DNA from: Flagellimonas marinaquae
GTDB lineage: Bacteria > Bacteroidota > Bacteroidia > Flavobacteriales > Flavobacteriaceae
DNA length: 64,000 bases
NCBI RefSeq assembly: GCF_003992675.1
Contig: NZ_RZMZ01000015.1
Coordinates: 836,796 to 900,795 of the forward strand
Reading direction: 5' to 3'
Shown here: piece by piece, positions 17,554 to 27,038 of the stretch
Numbering within the stretch: position 1 is the first letter of the stretch
Layout of the letters: each line of letters opens with the position of its first letter
Notes under the pieces: generated by a model
Databases searched by the model: none
Told to the model about the DNA's origin: nothing
Seen by the model: the letters and a program-made list of their open reading frames with translations, nothing else
Position numbers and translations under genes: made by a program

Positions 17554-18138
17554 TTAATTCGTTAAAACGATATTCTTTCTTTCAACGATTTTTCTCAAAT
17601 TGATAAGCGCGTAGCGCATTCTTCCCAAAGCCGTGTTGATGCTAACGTTGGTGTTTTCGGATATCTCCTTAAAGCTCATATCCTTGTAAATACGCATGAT
17701 GAGCACTTCTCTTTGATCGTCTGGAAGCTCATCGATCAATAAAGTCAAATCGCTTTCTATTTGATCTTTAATGATTTGCTTCTCAGCATTCAATTTTTCA
17801 TCGTGGATTACGGAAAAGATGTTGAAATCATCACTCCCCTCGAATTTGGGCATTCGCTTGTTCTTACGGAAGTGATCGATAACCAAATTGTGTGCAATGC
17901 GCATCACCCAGGGCAGAAATTTGCCTTCTTCGCTGTATCTCCCTTTTTTCAAGGTTTTGATTACCTTAATAAAAGTGTCCTGGAAGATGTCCTCTGCAAC
18001 ATCCCTGTCCAAAACTTTGCTGTAAATAAAGCTGGTGATTCTTTGGTTGTGCCTGTTGATAAGAATCTCAAGAGCCTTTTCGTCTCCGTCGATGTAATTC
18101 TTTACTAAAATCGAGTCTTTAATCTGTAGCTGTTCCAT
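17554..18138 (-). CDS. RNA polymerase sigma-70 family factor, ECF-like
   Basis: A 194-aa sigma factor with regions 2 and 4 only. Region 2: ALEILINRHNQRITSFIYSK, then DVAEDIFQDTFIKVIKTLKK and LPWVMRIAHNLVIDHFRKNK (the -10 binding part). Region 4: LPDDQREVLIMRIYKDMSFK then EISENTNVSINTALGRMRYA (helix-turn-helix for -35 recognition). No anti-sigma gene follows, unlike the FecR-partnered ECFs of this phylum. It is divergent from uvrA. Target genes are unknown; an ECF-type promoter upstream of the micropeptides at 50.7 kb is a candidate in this window. Confidence 0.9.
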   Translation of the reverse strand: MEQLQIKDSILVKNYIDGDEKALEILINRHNQRITSFIYSKVLDRDVAEDIFQDTFIKVIKTLKKGRYSEEGKFLPWVMRIAHNLVIDHFRKNKRMPKFEGSDDFNIFSVIHDEKLNAEKQIIKDQIESDLTLLIDELPDDQREVLIMRIYKDMSFKEISENTNVSINTALGRMRYALINLRKIVERKNIVLTN

Positions 18139-18263
18139 ACAAATTACTTTTTTTGGGTTAAAATCACAGCCCTCCCTAAATCAAGGAAGACAGTGGTTAT
18201 TCAGTTTTAAGCTTTAAAAAAGTAATTATTCTGTATAGGCCTATCAGGATTTTAATTACACTT

Positions 18264-18271
18264 CAAATATA
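18264..18271 (-). promoter_or_regulatory. -7 box TATATTTG for the sigma-factor gene
   Basis: Exact minus-strand TAnnTTTG, 126 bases ahead of the sigma-factor ATG, implying a longer leader than most genes here. Confidence 0.35.
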
Positions 18272-18364
18272 GATCAATAGATAGGCGATCTAAAAATCTA
18301 TGTTGTGAGTTGACGATTTTTATATGTTAACTGGTGCAATATACGTATTAAGTGCAGTGTATCG

Positions 18365-18372
18365 TATCTTTG
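18365..18372 (+). promoter_or_regulatory. -7 box TATCTTTG for uvrA
   Basis: Exact TAnnTTTG, 18 bases before the uvrA ATG. No TTG element at 17-23 bases upstream. Confidence 0.5.
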
Positions 18373-18390
18373 AAACCCTAATTTTAACAA

Positions 18391-21168
18391 ATGGCAGTCA
18401 ATATAAACGTCGATCCCAAACAAAATATTATCATAAAAGGTGCCAAACTTCATAACCTAAAAGATATTGATGTGGTTATCCCCCGTAATAAATTGGTGGT
18501 AATCACTGGGTTATCCGGTTCGGGAAAGTCAAGTTTAGCGTTTGATACGCTTTATGCCGAAGGACAGCGAAGGTATGTGGAAAGTCTTTCATCCTACGCC
18601 CGACAATTTTTGGGAAAGTTGGACAAGCCCAAAGTGGACTATATTAAAGGTATAGCCCCTGCCATTGCCATAGAGCAAAAAGTAAATTCCACCAACCCTA
18701 GATCTACGGTGGGTACCACAACAGAGATTTATGATTACCTGAAATTGTTGTATGCCCGCATCGGAAAGACCATCTCCCCCATTTCTGGCAAAGAGGTGAA
18801 AAAGCATACGGTAACCGATGTGATTAACTACATAAAAGGGTTGAACGAAAGGGACAAACTGCTTCTACTGGCCCCCATTACCATTTCAGAAGATAGGGAA
18901 ACCCTCAAGTCCCTTGAACTTTTTTCCAAACAAGGTTATGCCAGAATCAAATACCAGGGAGAGGTCATTCGAATTGACGAAGCACCCAAGGACATTGGCA
19001 GAACTTTTCATTTGGTCGTGGACCGTATCATTGTGAAAGATGATGAAGATTTTTACAACCGATTGGCCAATGCGGTGGATAACGCCTTTTTTGAAGGCAA
19101 GGGCGAATGTGCCATAGAGAATCTTCAAACGGGAGAAACCAAGACCTTTAGTAACCAGTTTGAGTTGGATGGGATGAAGTTTCTGGAACCAAACGTGCAC
19201 CTGTTCAGTTTTAACAACCCTTATGGTGCATGTCCCAAATGTGAAGGCTATGGAGATGTTATCGGGATCGACGAAGATTTGGTGATTCCCAATACCGCCT
19301 TATCTGTTTACGAAAATGCGGTTTTCCCATGGCGTGGGGAAAGTATGGGCTGGTATCGCGATCAATTGGTTAATGCTGCTTACAAATTCGATTTTCCCAT
19401 CCACAAGCCTTGGTTTCAACTTTCCGAAGAACAAAAACAATTGGTGTGGGACGGAAACGACCATTTTATTGGTATCCACAAGTTTTTTGAGCAACTGGAG
19501 GAAAAAAGCTATAAAATCCAGAACCGGGTTATGCTATCGCGCTACCGCGGAAAAACAAGGTGTTCCGTTTGTAAAGGAAAACGGCTCCGAAGAGAGGCCG
19601 ACTACGTAAAAGTGGGCGGAAAATCCATTTCGGAACTCATCGAACTGCCCATCAAACAATTAATGCCTTTTTTTGAAGAACTTCAGTTATCGGAACACGA
19701 CACAGCCGTTGCCAGCAGATTGCTGAAGGAAATCACTACCCGTTTGGATTTTTTGGATAAAGTAGGCTTAAGCTATCTGACCCTCAACCGAAAATCGAAT
19801 ACGTTATCCGGTGGGGAAAGTCAGCGTATCAATTTGGCCACCTCCTTAGGGAGCAGCTTGGTCGGTTCCATGTATATTTTGGACGAACCCAGTATTGGCC
19901 TACATCCAAAAGATACCGAAAATTTGATCGGTGTTTTAAAATCACTTCGTGATTTGGGTAATACCGTCATTGTGGTAGAGCACGACGAGGACATTATGCA
20001 GGCTGCTGACGAAATTATTGATATTGGCCCCGAAGCTGGGACTTTAGGTGGAAAAGTGGTCGCCACAGGCAATTGGGAAAGTATTCTGATTTCGGATTCA
20101 TTGACAGCACAGTACTTGAGTGGACAGATGGAAATTCCTGTTCCTGCTGAACGTAGGACGTCAAAACACTACATTCAAATCAAGGGGGCGAGGGAGAACA
20201 ACCTCAAGAATATCGATGTAACCTTTCCGTTAAATATGTTGACGGTGGTTACGGGTGTATCAGGAAGTGGTAAAAGTACCTTGGTGAAAAAGATAGTTTA
20301 TCCATCCATATTAAAAGAAATTGGAGGATATGGTGAAAAGGCGGGGCAATTTACGGCCATGGAAGGCAAGTACAGCCATATCAAACATGTGGAGTTTGTA
20401 GACCAAAACCCCATCGGGCGTTCATCGCGCTCCAACCCTGTTACCTATATTAAAGCCTATGATGATATCCGTAGTCTCTTTGCTGCACAAAAATTGAGCA
20501 AACTTAGGGGATATCAGGCCAAACATTTTTCATTCAACGTAGATGGTGGTCGATGTGAAAAGTGCAAGGGCGAAGGGGAAATCACCGTAGAAATGCAATT
20601 TATGGCCGATGTACATTTAGAGTGTGATGCCTGCGGTGGAAAACGTTTCAAAAAAGATATTTTGGAAGTCCAGTTTGAAGGAAAGAATATTGATGACATC
20701 CTGAATTTGACCATTGATGAAGCCATTGCGCATTTTTCTACCTATAAGCAAGATAAAATCGTTGCCAAGTTGAAGCCCTTGCAAGATGTTGGTTTGGGCT
20801 ATGTAGCCTTGGGACAGTCCTCCTCTACCCTTTCTGGTGGCGAGGCACAGCGTATTAAGCTGGCCTCCTTTTTGGTAAAGGGAAACACAAAGGAAAAAGC
20901 ACTTTTCATCTTTGACGAACCCACAACGGGATTGCACTTTCACGATATCAAAAAACTACTCAAGTCCTTTGACGAGCTCATTTCCAAAGGACATTCCATC
21001 ATCGTTATCGAACACAATATGGAATTGGTAAAATGCGCGGATTACATTATCGATTTAGGGCCGGAAGGTGGTGCCATGGGCGGCCATTTGGTGGCGGAAG
21101 GTACACCTGAGGAAATTGTGGATTGTGAAGAGTCATATACCGCATCTTACCTAAAGGAGAAGCTCTAA
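18391..21168 (+). CDS. uvrA: Excinuclease ABC subunit A
   Basis: Damage-recognition ATPase of nucleotide excision repair. The 925-aa protein has two ABC modules: Walker A TGLSGSGKSSLAF (about 39) and TGVSGSGKSTLVKK (about 621), with signatures LSGGESQR and LSGGEAQR and Walker B MYILDEPSIGLH and LFIFDEPTTGLH. Zinc-finger cysteines appear as CPKCEGYG/CSVCKGKR and CEKCKGEGE/CDACGGKRF. The insertion after the first Walker A (about residues 130-250) is the UvrB-binding region, so this is a canonical UvrA rather than the shorter UvrA2 type. It stands alone and is divergent from the sigma-factor gene. Confidence 0.97.
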   Translation: MAVNINVDPKQNIIIKGAKLHNLKDIDVVIPRNKLVVITGLSGSGKSSLAFDTLYAEGQRRYVESLSSYARQFLGKLDKPKVDYIKGIAPAIAIEQKVNSTNPRSTVGTTTEIYDYLKLLYARIGKTISPISGKEVKKHTVTDVINYIKGLNERDKLLLLAPITISEDRETLKSLELFSKQGYARIKYQGEVIRIDEAPKDIGRTFHLVVDRIIVKDDEDFYNRLANAVDNAFFEGKGECAIENLQTGETKTFSNQFELDGMKFLEPNVHLFSFNNPYGACPKCEGYGDVIGIDEDLVIPNTALSVYENAVFPWRGESMGWYRDQLVNAAYKFDFPIHKPWFQLSEEQKQLVWDGNDHFIGIHKFFEQLEEKSYKIQNRVMLSRYRGKTRCSVCKGKRLRREADYVKVGGKSISELIELPIKQLMPFFEELQLSEHDTAVASRLLKEITTRLDFLDKVGLSYLTLNRKSNTLSGGESQRINLATSLGSSLVGSMYILDEPSIGLHPKDTENLIGVLKSLRDLGNTVIVVEHDEDIMQAADEIIDIGPEAGTLGGKVVATGNWESILISDSLTAQYLSGQMEIPVPAERRTSKHYIQIKGARENNLKNIDVTFPLNMLTVVTGVSGSGKSTLVKKIVYPSILKEIGGYGEKAGQFTAMEGKYSHIKHVEFVDQNPIGRSSRSNPVTYIKAYDDIRSLFAAQKLSKLRGYQAKHFSFNVDGGRCEKCKGEGEITVEMQFMADVHLECDACGGKRFKKDILEVQFEGKNIDDILNLTIDEAIAHFSTYKQDKIVAKLKPLQDVGLGYVALGQSSSTLSGGEAQRIKLASFLVKGNTKEKALFIFDEPTTGLHFHDIKKLLKSFDELISKGHSIIVIEHNMELVKCADYIIDLGPEGGAMGGHLVAEGTPEEIVDCEESYTASYLKEKL

Positions 21169-21521
21169 TCTTATGATTTGGAAATTACCAAACGTCCAAA
21201 TGGGTTGTAAGGTTTACATCTAATCCGAATTTTCTTATTTAATTTTTAGTTAGGCTGTTAATGGTTATTGATAGTGCCATTTATTTGTCTCAATATTCTT
21301 ACAATGTGGATGCCGTAATATGCATCCGTCAGATCGGAAGGGGCATTCGTTGATCCAAAAGGGGCATCCGTCAATTGGTGCCCTCAAAAAACCATGGTTT
21401 TCATTCTTTTGTGCCGGAAATTGAAATACTTACACCCTTAGTAATCGGACGGGTTCAAAGTTTGAAAATTTCCAACTGCTAAATCAAATCATTTTGTTCT
21501 GCATGCTCAAAAGTTCTACCC
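21169..21521. other. Intergenic region uvrA to adhesin: operator, palindrome, no gene
   Basis: 353 bases without a convincing ORF. Besides the three LytTR-like repeats it contains a perfect 14-bp palindrome AAAACCATGGTTTT at 21388-21401 directly after the third repeat, then AT-rich leader DNA. TTCTTTTG at 21404-21411 is a one-mismatch -7 box just downstream, a position that would fit activation from the upstream repeats. Confidence 0.5.
21325..21375 (+). promoter_or_regulatory. Three LytTR-like direct repeats with exact 21-bp period
   Basis: TCCGTCAGA (21325-21333), TTCGTTGAT (21346-21354) and TCCGTCAAT (21367-21375) are imperfect direct repeats whose starts are exactly 21 bases apart, inside the longer unit GCATyCGTyr. 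The 9-mers match the known LytTR-domain consensus [TA][AC][CA]GTTN[AG][TG] at 7-8 of 9 positions, and two-turn spacing is the hallmark of LytTR operators. They lie about 150-200 bases upstream of the T9SS adhesin gene. No LytTR regulator gene is in the window. Confidence 0.6.
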
Positions 21522-24500
21522 ATGAAAAACCATGATTCAAAAAACCTACTTGTGTCAATAATCAAACGTAACACCATTGTTGCGGCAACCTTAGTGTTTG
21601 TGTTCGTTGCAAGCGGCATGACAGTGGCTAGCCGCCATAATGCCAACGAAGATCTTTACGTACCTTCAATTCTACTTATTAAAACAGGTGTTGCTCGCGA
21701 TGCCACCGGAGCTGATAGTGGTTGCGCCATTATTGAGTATACTTTTACGGTAACCAATACCAGTACCAATGGGGAGATACTCACTGGAGTTCAGCTTACC
21801 GACCCTTTATTGGGAGGACTTGTGGCAGGTCCTGCTGAAGGCGATGTTAACGTTATTGGCGAAATGGAACCTGGGGAAATCTGGATCTATCGGGCCAATT
21901 ACGTCATTCAACAAACGGATATCGTCAATGGGTCTGTTACAAACCAAGCCAACGTGGTTGCTGATGTTTTGGGACAGCCAGGGGTAACGGTATCTGATCT
22001 TTCGGATGACGATGGCATAAATGATAGTGATGAAACGGTAACGGACCTTAGCTTCTGCCAAGGCAATATTGGACTTATAAAAACGGGCATAGCCATTGCG
22101 GGAATTGACGCTGGTCCAGGTTGTAACTTTATATTATACACGTTTTTGGTCAGCAATGAGGGTGGTCAAGTATTGGAAAATGTGGAACTGATCGATCCAC
22201 TTATTGGAGTTGACCCTATAGCAGGCCCCATCGCCGGGGATACGAATGGGAATACCTTATTGGATACCGATGAAGTCTGGCAGTACTCCGTCCTATACGA
22301 CATTACGCCAGAAGATATAAACAATGGCCAGGTGGTAAACCAAGCCGAAGTCACGGCCGATGTACAAGGTTTTGGCACATCGATTTCCGATTTATCGGAT
22401 AATGACAGCTATGCTGAAGATGAAGCAACCGTAATCGAACTAACTCAGTGTCAGGGCGACATTGCATTAATCAAAACGGGACTGGCCATTGAAGATATTG
22501 ATGCAGGAGCAGGTTGTAACTACGTGCTCTATTCTTTTACGGTAACCAATGTAGGAGAGCAACCACTTCAAAATGTTGCCATAGCTGACCCTTTATTAAA
22601 TGGAGATGTTCCAACCTATCTATCGGGCGATAACAACAATAATGATGTTTTGGATACAGATGAAAGCTGGTCCTATTTTGCCATCTACGATATTACGGCA
22701 TCCGATGTTCTAAATGGTCAAGTTGTTAACCAAGCCGAGGTAACAGCCCACGTGGAAGGCGAACCTCTAAACACCGTATCTGATTTATCTGATGATGATA
22801 GCATATTGGAGGACGACCCAACAATCATAAGCCTTGCCGATTGTCAAGCAAATTTTGGTATTGCCCTTATCAAAACTGGTTTTGCGGTAAACGATGTTGA
22901 TGCTGGTGCAGGATGTAATTTTGTGCTGTACACTTTTTCCGTTACCAATGTTAGTGGTGAAACTCTAGAAAATGTTACCATTACGGATCCCTTATTGGAA
23001 GGTATTCCCATAGACTTGGTTGCTGGTGATGATAATGTTAATAACCAAATGGAATCCGATGAAGTCTGGCTATTTACCAGCGCATATCCAATCCAACCAT
23101 CGGATATTGCCAACGGTTCTGTAATAAATCAAGCCGAAGTTAGTGCAACCGTATTAAACGAACCAGATGTAATCCTTACAGATCTTTCTGATGACGATAG
23201 CCTTGTGGAGGACGACCCTACGATAGTCAACTTGACCCAATGCCAAGTACCAAATATAGGACTCATTAAAGAAGGTGTGCTTGTTGACGTCAATGAAGAT
23301 GGCTGTTTAGAAAGCATTTTATACACCTTTACAGTAACCAATACCGGAAACGCAGACCTTGACGAGATTACCTTGGAAGATCCCTTGTTCGGTGGTAATA
23401 TTCCTGGGCCAGTAGATGGTTCGGATGTCAATAATGATGGAATACTTTCTGTCAATGAATCTTGGACCTATGAAGCCTTGTACGCCATCACCCAACAGGA
23501 TATTGACAACGCGGCAGTAGTAAATCAAGCTACCGTAACAGGGTATACTGCAGCAGATGCCATGGTGCAAGACCTTTCGGACGATGACAACCTCTTTGAG
23601 GACGAACCTACAAGAACCCCGGTTCCTGACGACGCTTGCACGGACGGTGCAGTGATTGGACTGATCAAGCAGGGTACATTGGTAGATAATAATGGTGACG
23701 GTTGCATAGAAAGTATTCTCTACACCTTCACGGTAACCAATACAGGAGGTATCGACCTGGACGAAGTAAGCTTGGAAGATCCCTTGTTCGGAGGTCCGAT
23801 ACCAGGACCATTGGCGGGAACTGATACAAATGATGATGGCATTCTTTCTGTCGGCGAAACTTGGACCTACGAAGCCCTATACGGCATCACCCAAGAAGAT
23901 ATTGACAATGCGGCCGTAATTAATCAAGCTACTGTAATTGCAGAGCCGGTAGGCTTCGATAGCCAAGTTTTTGACCTGTCCGATGACGATACTCTTATAG
24001 AAAATGAGCCCACTAGGACACCTGTCCCCGATGATGCCTGTACTGATGGAACAGCAAGCATAGGATTGATCAAAGAAGGAGTTTTGATAGATGCTACTGG
24101 TGATGGTTGTATAGATAGTATTCTCTACACCTTTACTGTGACCAATAACGGAGCTTTCGACCTTGACGAAGTCAGTTTGGAAGATCCACTGTTCGGAGGT
24201 CCGATACCAGGACCAGTAGATGGTACGGATGAGAACAACGACAATATCCTTTCTGTTGGCGAAACATGGACCTACGAAGCCATATATGCCATTACACAAA
24301 ATGACATTGATAATGGGGCTGTCGTCAATCAGGCCACAGTAACGGCAGAACGAATCAATTTTGACCTTCAGGTGTTTGATTTGTCCGATGATGACAATTT
24401 ACTGGAGAACGAGCCTACCAGAACCCCTGTGCCTGAAGATGCCTGTACCGATGCTGTGGCCAGTATCGCCATGATAAAGGAAGGTGTTTTGATTGATATT

Positions 24501-26027
24501 AATGGTGACGGTTGTTTGGAAAGTATTCTCTACACCTTTACCATTACTAACAACGGAGCATTCGACCTTGACGAAGTAAGCTTGGAAGATCCCTTGTTCG
24601 GAGGTTCGATACCAGGACCAGTAGATGGTACAGATGAGAACAACGACAGTATCCTATCCATAGGAGAGACATGGACATACCAAGCAGTGTATGCCATTAC
24701 TCAGAATGACATTGATAATGGAGCTGTCATCAATCAAGCCACAGTAACGGCAGAACGAATCAATTTTGAACTTGAAGTATCCGACTTTTCAGATGATGAT
24801 AATTTGTTGGAAGATGACCCTACGAGAACTCCTGTGCCTGAAGATGCCTGTGCCGAAGGAGGTGCAAGTATTGGTTTGATCAAGGAAGGAGTTTTGGCCG
24901 ATATCAATGAAGATGACTGTGTAGAAAGTATATTGTACACTTTTACCGTTACCAATAATGGTGGTGCAGATGTAGATACTGTGGTATTGGCAGACCCTCT
25001 GATCGAAGGTGAAATAAGTGGCCCAGTTAATGATACCGATATCAATAATGATGGTATACTTTCCGTGGGAGAAACGTGGACTTACCAAGCTTTGTACGCT
25101 ATTACCCAACAGGATATTGACAATGGAGCTGTTCTCAACCAAGCTACAGTAACTGCCGAACCATTGGGCTTTGACTTTGAAGTATTTGATTTTTCCGATG
25201 ACGATAGCTTTTTGGAAAATGAACCTACAGAAATTACTGTGCCTAACAATGCCTGCACCGATGGTAGTAACGGAGGAGATGGAGGTGATGGTGCTGGTGA
25301 TGGCCTTAATGGTATTGGTATTATAAAGCAAGCTACATTATTGGATAGTAACAACGATAACTGCGTTGACACCATCGGATTCACCTTCACCGTTTTGAAC
25401 GGTAGTATTGGAAATATAGAAAATGTGGTGCTCACCGATGCATTATTGGGTGGTGTTATTTCGGGTCCTACAGAAAATAGTGATGAGAATGAAGATGGAA
25501 TCCTTTCTTCGGGAGAAACTTGGACCTATGAATTCTCCTATAGCCTAACGCAAACTGATGTTGACGCGGGTGTATTTATCAATCAGGCTACCGTAGTCGG
25601 TGATCTTGTCGGTTTTGATTTCCAACTTCAGGACCTATCAGACAATGATGCCTATGACGAGGATGAACCAACTGAAATCACCATTCCAAACAATGCCTGT
25701 GTGGATGCTGGAGCTATCGGGTTCCAAATCTTCAATGGCATTACACCCAACGGAGATGGCTTTAATGATTTCTTCAGAATCTTAGGTATCGAAAACTATC
25801 CCAACAATAATGTGAAGATTTTCAACAGATGGGGTGTAAAGGTGTATGAAACCGACGGTTATGGACAAGGAAATAACCTGTTCTACGGAATTTCTGAGGG
25901 AAGGGCCACTTTGCAGCAGGATAGAGAACTCCCAAGTGGAACCTACTTCTATATCCTAACCTTTACCGGCACAGAAAACCCCGGCGAAGAAAGTTATACA
26001 GGATATCTCTATATCAATCGCGATTAG
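21522..26027 (+). CDS. Type B T9SS-sorted adhesin with ten DUF11-like repeats
   Basis: A 1501-aa exported surface protein, very acidic. After an atypical N-terminal signal/anchor (KRNTIVAATLVFVFVASGMT) come ten repeats of about 130-148 aa starting near residues 50, 183, 314, 447, 579, 712, 847, 982, 1117 and 1265, each opening with I-x-[LIM]-I-K and containing YTFTVTN, DPL, EF-hand-like D-x-N-x-D-G-x-L-S-x-x-E, W-x-Y and LSDDD. A Gly/Asp linker precedes repeat 10. The C-terminus from about 1398 is a gliding-motility/type B T9SS sorting domain (GITPNGDGFNDFFRILGIEN, NRWGVKVYE, GTYFYIL, YTGYLYINRD). SprF and OmpA genes follow, the usual partners for secretion of type B cargo. Ligand unknown. 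Confidence 0.92.
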   Translation: MKNHDSKNLLVSIIKRNTIVAATLVFVFVASGMTVASRHNANEDLYVPSILLIKTGVARDATGADSGCAIIEYTFTVTNTSTNGEILTGVQLTDPLLGGLVAGPAEGDVNVIGEMEPGEIWIYRANYVIQQTDIVNGSVTNQANVVADVLGQPGVTVSDLSDDDGINDSDETVTDLSFCQGNIGLIKTGIAIAGIDAGPGCNFILYTFLVSNEGGQVLENVELIDPLIGVDPIAGPIAGDTNGNTLLDTDEVWQYSVLYDITPEDINNGQVVNQAEVTADVQGFGTSISDLSDNDSYAEDEATVIELTQCQGDIALIKTGLAIEDIDAGAGCNYVLYSFTVTNVGEQPLQNVAIADPLLNGDVPTYLSGDNNNNDVLDTDESWSYFAIYDITASDVLNGQVVNQAEVTAHVEGEPLNTVSDLSDDDSILEDDPTIISLADCQANFGIALIKTGFAVNDVDAGAGCNFVLYTFSVTNVSGETLENVTITDPLLEGIPIDLVAGDDNVNNQMESDEVWLFTSAYPIQPSDIANGSVINQAEVSATVLNEPDVILTDLSDDDSLVEDDPTIVNLTQCQVPNIGLIKEGVLVDVNEDGCLESILYTFTVTNTGNADLDEITLEDPLFGGNIPGPVDGSDVNNDGILSVNESWTYEALYAITQQDIDNAAVVNQATVTGYTAADAMVQDLSDDDNLFEDEPTRTPVPDDACTDGAVIGLIKQGTLVDNNGDGCIESILYTFTVTNTGGIDLDEVSLEDPLFGGPIPGPLAGTDTNDDGILSVGETWTYEALYGITQEDIDNAAVINQATVIAEPVGFDSQVFDLSDDDTLIENEPTRTPVPDDACTDGTASIGLIKEGVLIDATGDGCIDSILYTFTVTNNGAFDLDEVSLEDPLFGGPIPGPVDGTDENNDNILSVGETWTYEAIYAITQNDIDNGAVVNQATVTAERINFDLQVFDLSDDDNLLENEPTRTPVPEDACTDAVASIAMIKEGVLIDINGDGCLESILYTFTITNNGAFDLDEVSLEDPLFGGSIPGPVDGTDENNDSILSIGETWTYQAVYAITQNDIDNGAVINQATVTAERINFELEVSDFSDDDNLLEDDPTRTPVPEDACAEGGASIGLIKEGVLADINEDDCVESILYTFTVTNNGGADVDTVVLADPLIEGEISGPVNDTDINNDGILSVGETWTYQALYAITQQDIDNGAVLNQATVTAEPLGFDFEVFDFSDDDSFLENEPTEITVPNNACTDGSNGGDGGDGAGDGLNGIGIIKQATLLDSNNDNCVDTIGFTFTVLNGSIGNIENVVLTDALLGGVISGPTENSDENEDGILSSGETWTYEFSYSLTQTDVDAGVFINQATVVGDLVGFDFQLQDLSDNDAYDEDEPTEITIPNNACVDAGAIGFQIFNGITPNGDGFNDFFRILGIENYPNNNVKIFNRWGVKVYETDGYGQGNNLFYGISEGRATLQQDRELPSGTYFYILTFTGTENPGEESYTGYLYINRD
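23655..25270 (+). repeat. Near-identical tandem 405-bp DNA repeats within the adhesin gene
   Basis: Repeats 6-9 have a period of 405 bases (135 codons) and share long near-identical stretches, for example GAAGTAAGCTTGGAAGATCC occurs around 23764 and 24573, and GGTCCGATACCAGGACCA around 23793 and 24200. Older repeats 1-4 are more diverged. This is the signature of recent unit duplication or gene conversion. Confidence 0.85.
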
Positions 26028-26065
26028 GACAAAAACAAAATCACAATAAAGAACCAAGAATAGTA

Positions 26066-27028
26066 ATGAGGATGACGAATCTTAAAATAAATAGGAACCA
26101 CTGCATAATGGCATTGATGTTTCTCTCCGCTATAATAACCTCCTACGGTCAGCAAGACCCGCAATTTACCCAGTATATGTATAATACACAGGTAATCAAT
26201 CCGGCCTATGCAGGCTCGAGAGAAGTACTGAGTTTTGGCTTATTGGGCAGGACACAATGGGTAGGATTGGAGGGTTCCCCAGAAACAGGAACTTTTACGG
26301 TAAACTCCCCAATCGGCTTGTATGACAATATGGGACTCGGCCTTTCCATAGTTTATGATAAAATCGGTCCAGCCATGGAATCCAATGTAACTGTAGATTA
26401 CTCCTATTCAATCAATCTGTCATATAATTATAAATTGGCTTTTGGTTTAAAAGCGGGTATGGATGTTTTGGATATCGATTATACAAGGCTTAGATTATCC
26501 GAACAGTCTGACCCCTTTTTTCAATCAAATGTGGACAATAGGCTTAGGCCCCAAGTTGGTGCAGGGCTTTACTTAAATTCCGATAGGTTCTATGCAGGGT
26601 TGTCAGTCCCTAATTTTTTGAACACCACACACTTTGATGAAAGCTCCCTGCAAAATGCCAATACCAATGATATTGCAATCGAACGATTGCACTACTTTTT
26701 CATTACAGGTTATGTATTTGACCTAAATGAAGACTTGAAATTTAAGCCTGCAACATTGGTGAAATCCGTTAGTGGCGCACCATTGCAATGGGACCTTTCC
26801 GCCAACTTCTTGATCAATGAAAAGCTTACGTTAGGAGCATCCTATCGTTGGAGTGCTGCCATAAGTGCCCTGGCAGGATTCCAAATAACACCCAACTTCT
26901 TTGCGGGTTTAGCCTACGATTATCAGTCCACAGATCTAGAACAATATAGCAACGGTTCCTATGAAGTGTTTCTTCGCTTCGACATTTTCAGAAAATCAGA
27001 TAGGATAATAACCCCTAGATTCTTTTAA
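26066..27028 (+). CDS. PorP/SprF family type IX secretion membrane protein
   Basis: Outer-membrane beta-barrel partner of a T9SS cargo protein (320 aa). The signal peptide (CIMALMFLSAIITSYGQQ) is followed by the family hallmark DPQFTQYMYNTQVINPAYAG, then alternating beta strands such as MGLGLSIVYDKIGPAME and a C-terminal strand YEVFLRFDIF. In Flavobacterium johnsoniae SprF is needed for secretion of the adhesin SprB; here the cargo is most likely the adjacent repeat protein. It lies 38 bases after the adhesin gene and 10 before the OmpA gene, so the three form an operon. Confidence 0.93.
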   Translation: MRMTNLKINRNHCIMALMFLSAIITSYGQQDPQFTQYMYNTQVINPAYAGSREVLSFGLLGRTQWVGLEGSPETGTFTVNSPIGLYDNMGLGLSIVYDKIGPAMESNVTVDYSYSINLSYNYKLAFGLKAGMDVLDIDYTRLRLSEQSDPFFQSNVDNRLRPQVGAGLYLNSDRFYAGLSVPNFLNTTHFDESSLQNANTNDIAIERLHYFFITGYVFDLNEDLKFKPATLVKSVSGAPLQWDLSANFLINEKLTLGASYRWSAAISALAGFQITPNFFAGLAYDYQSTDLEQYSNGSYEVFLRFDIFRKSDRIITPRFF

Positions 27029-27038
27029 ACCAATCAAT

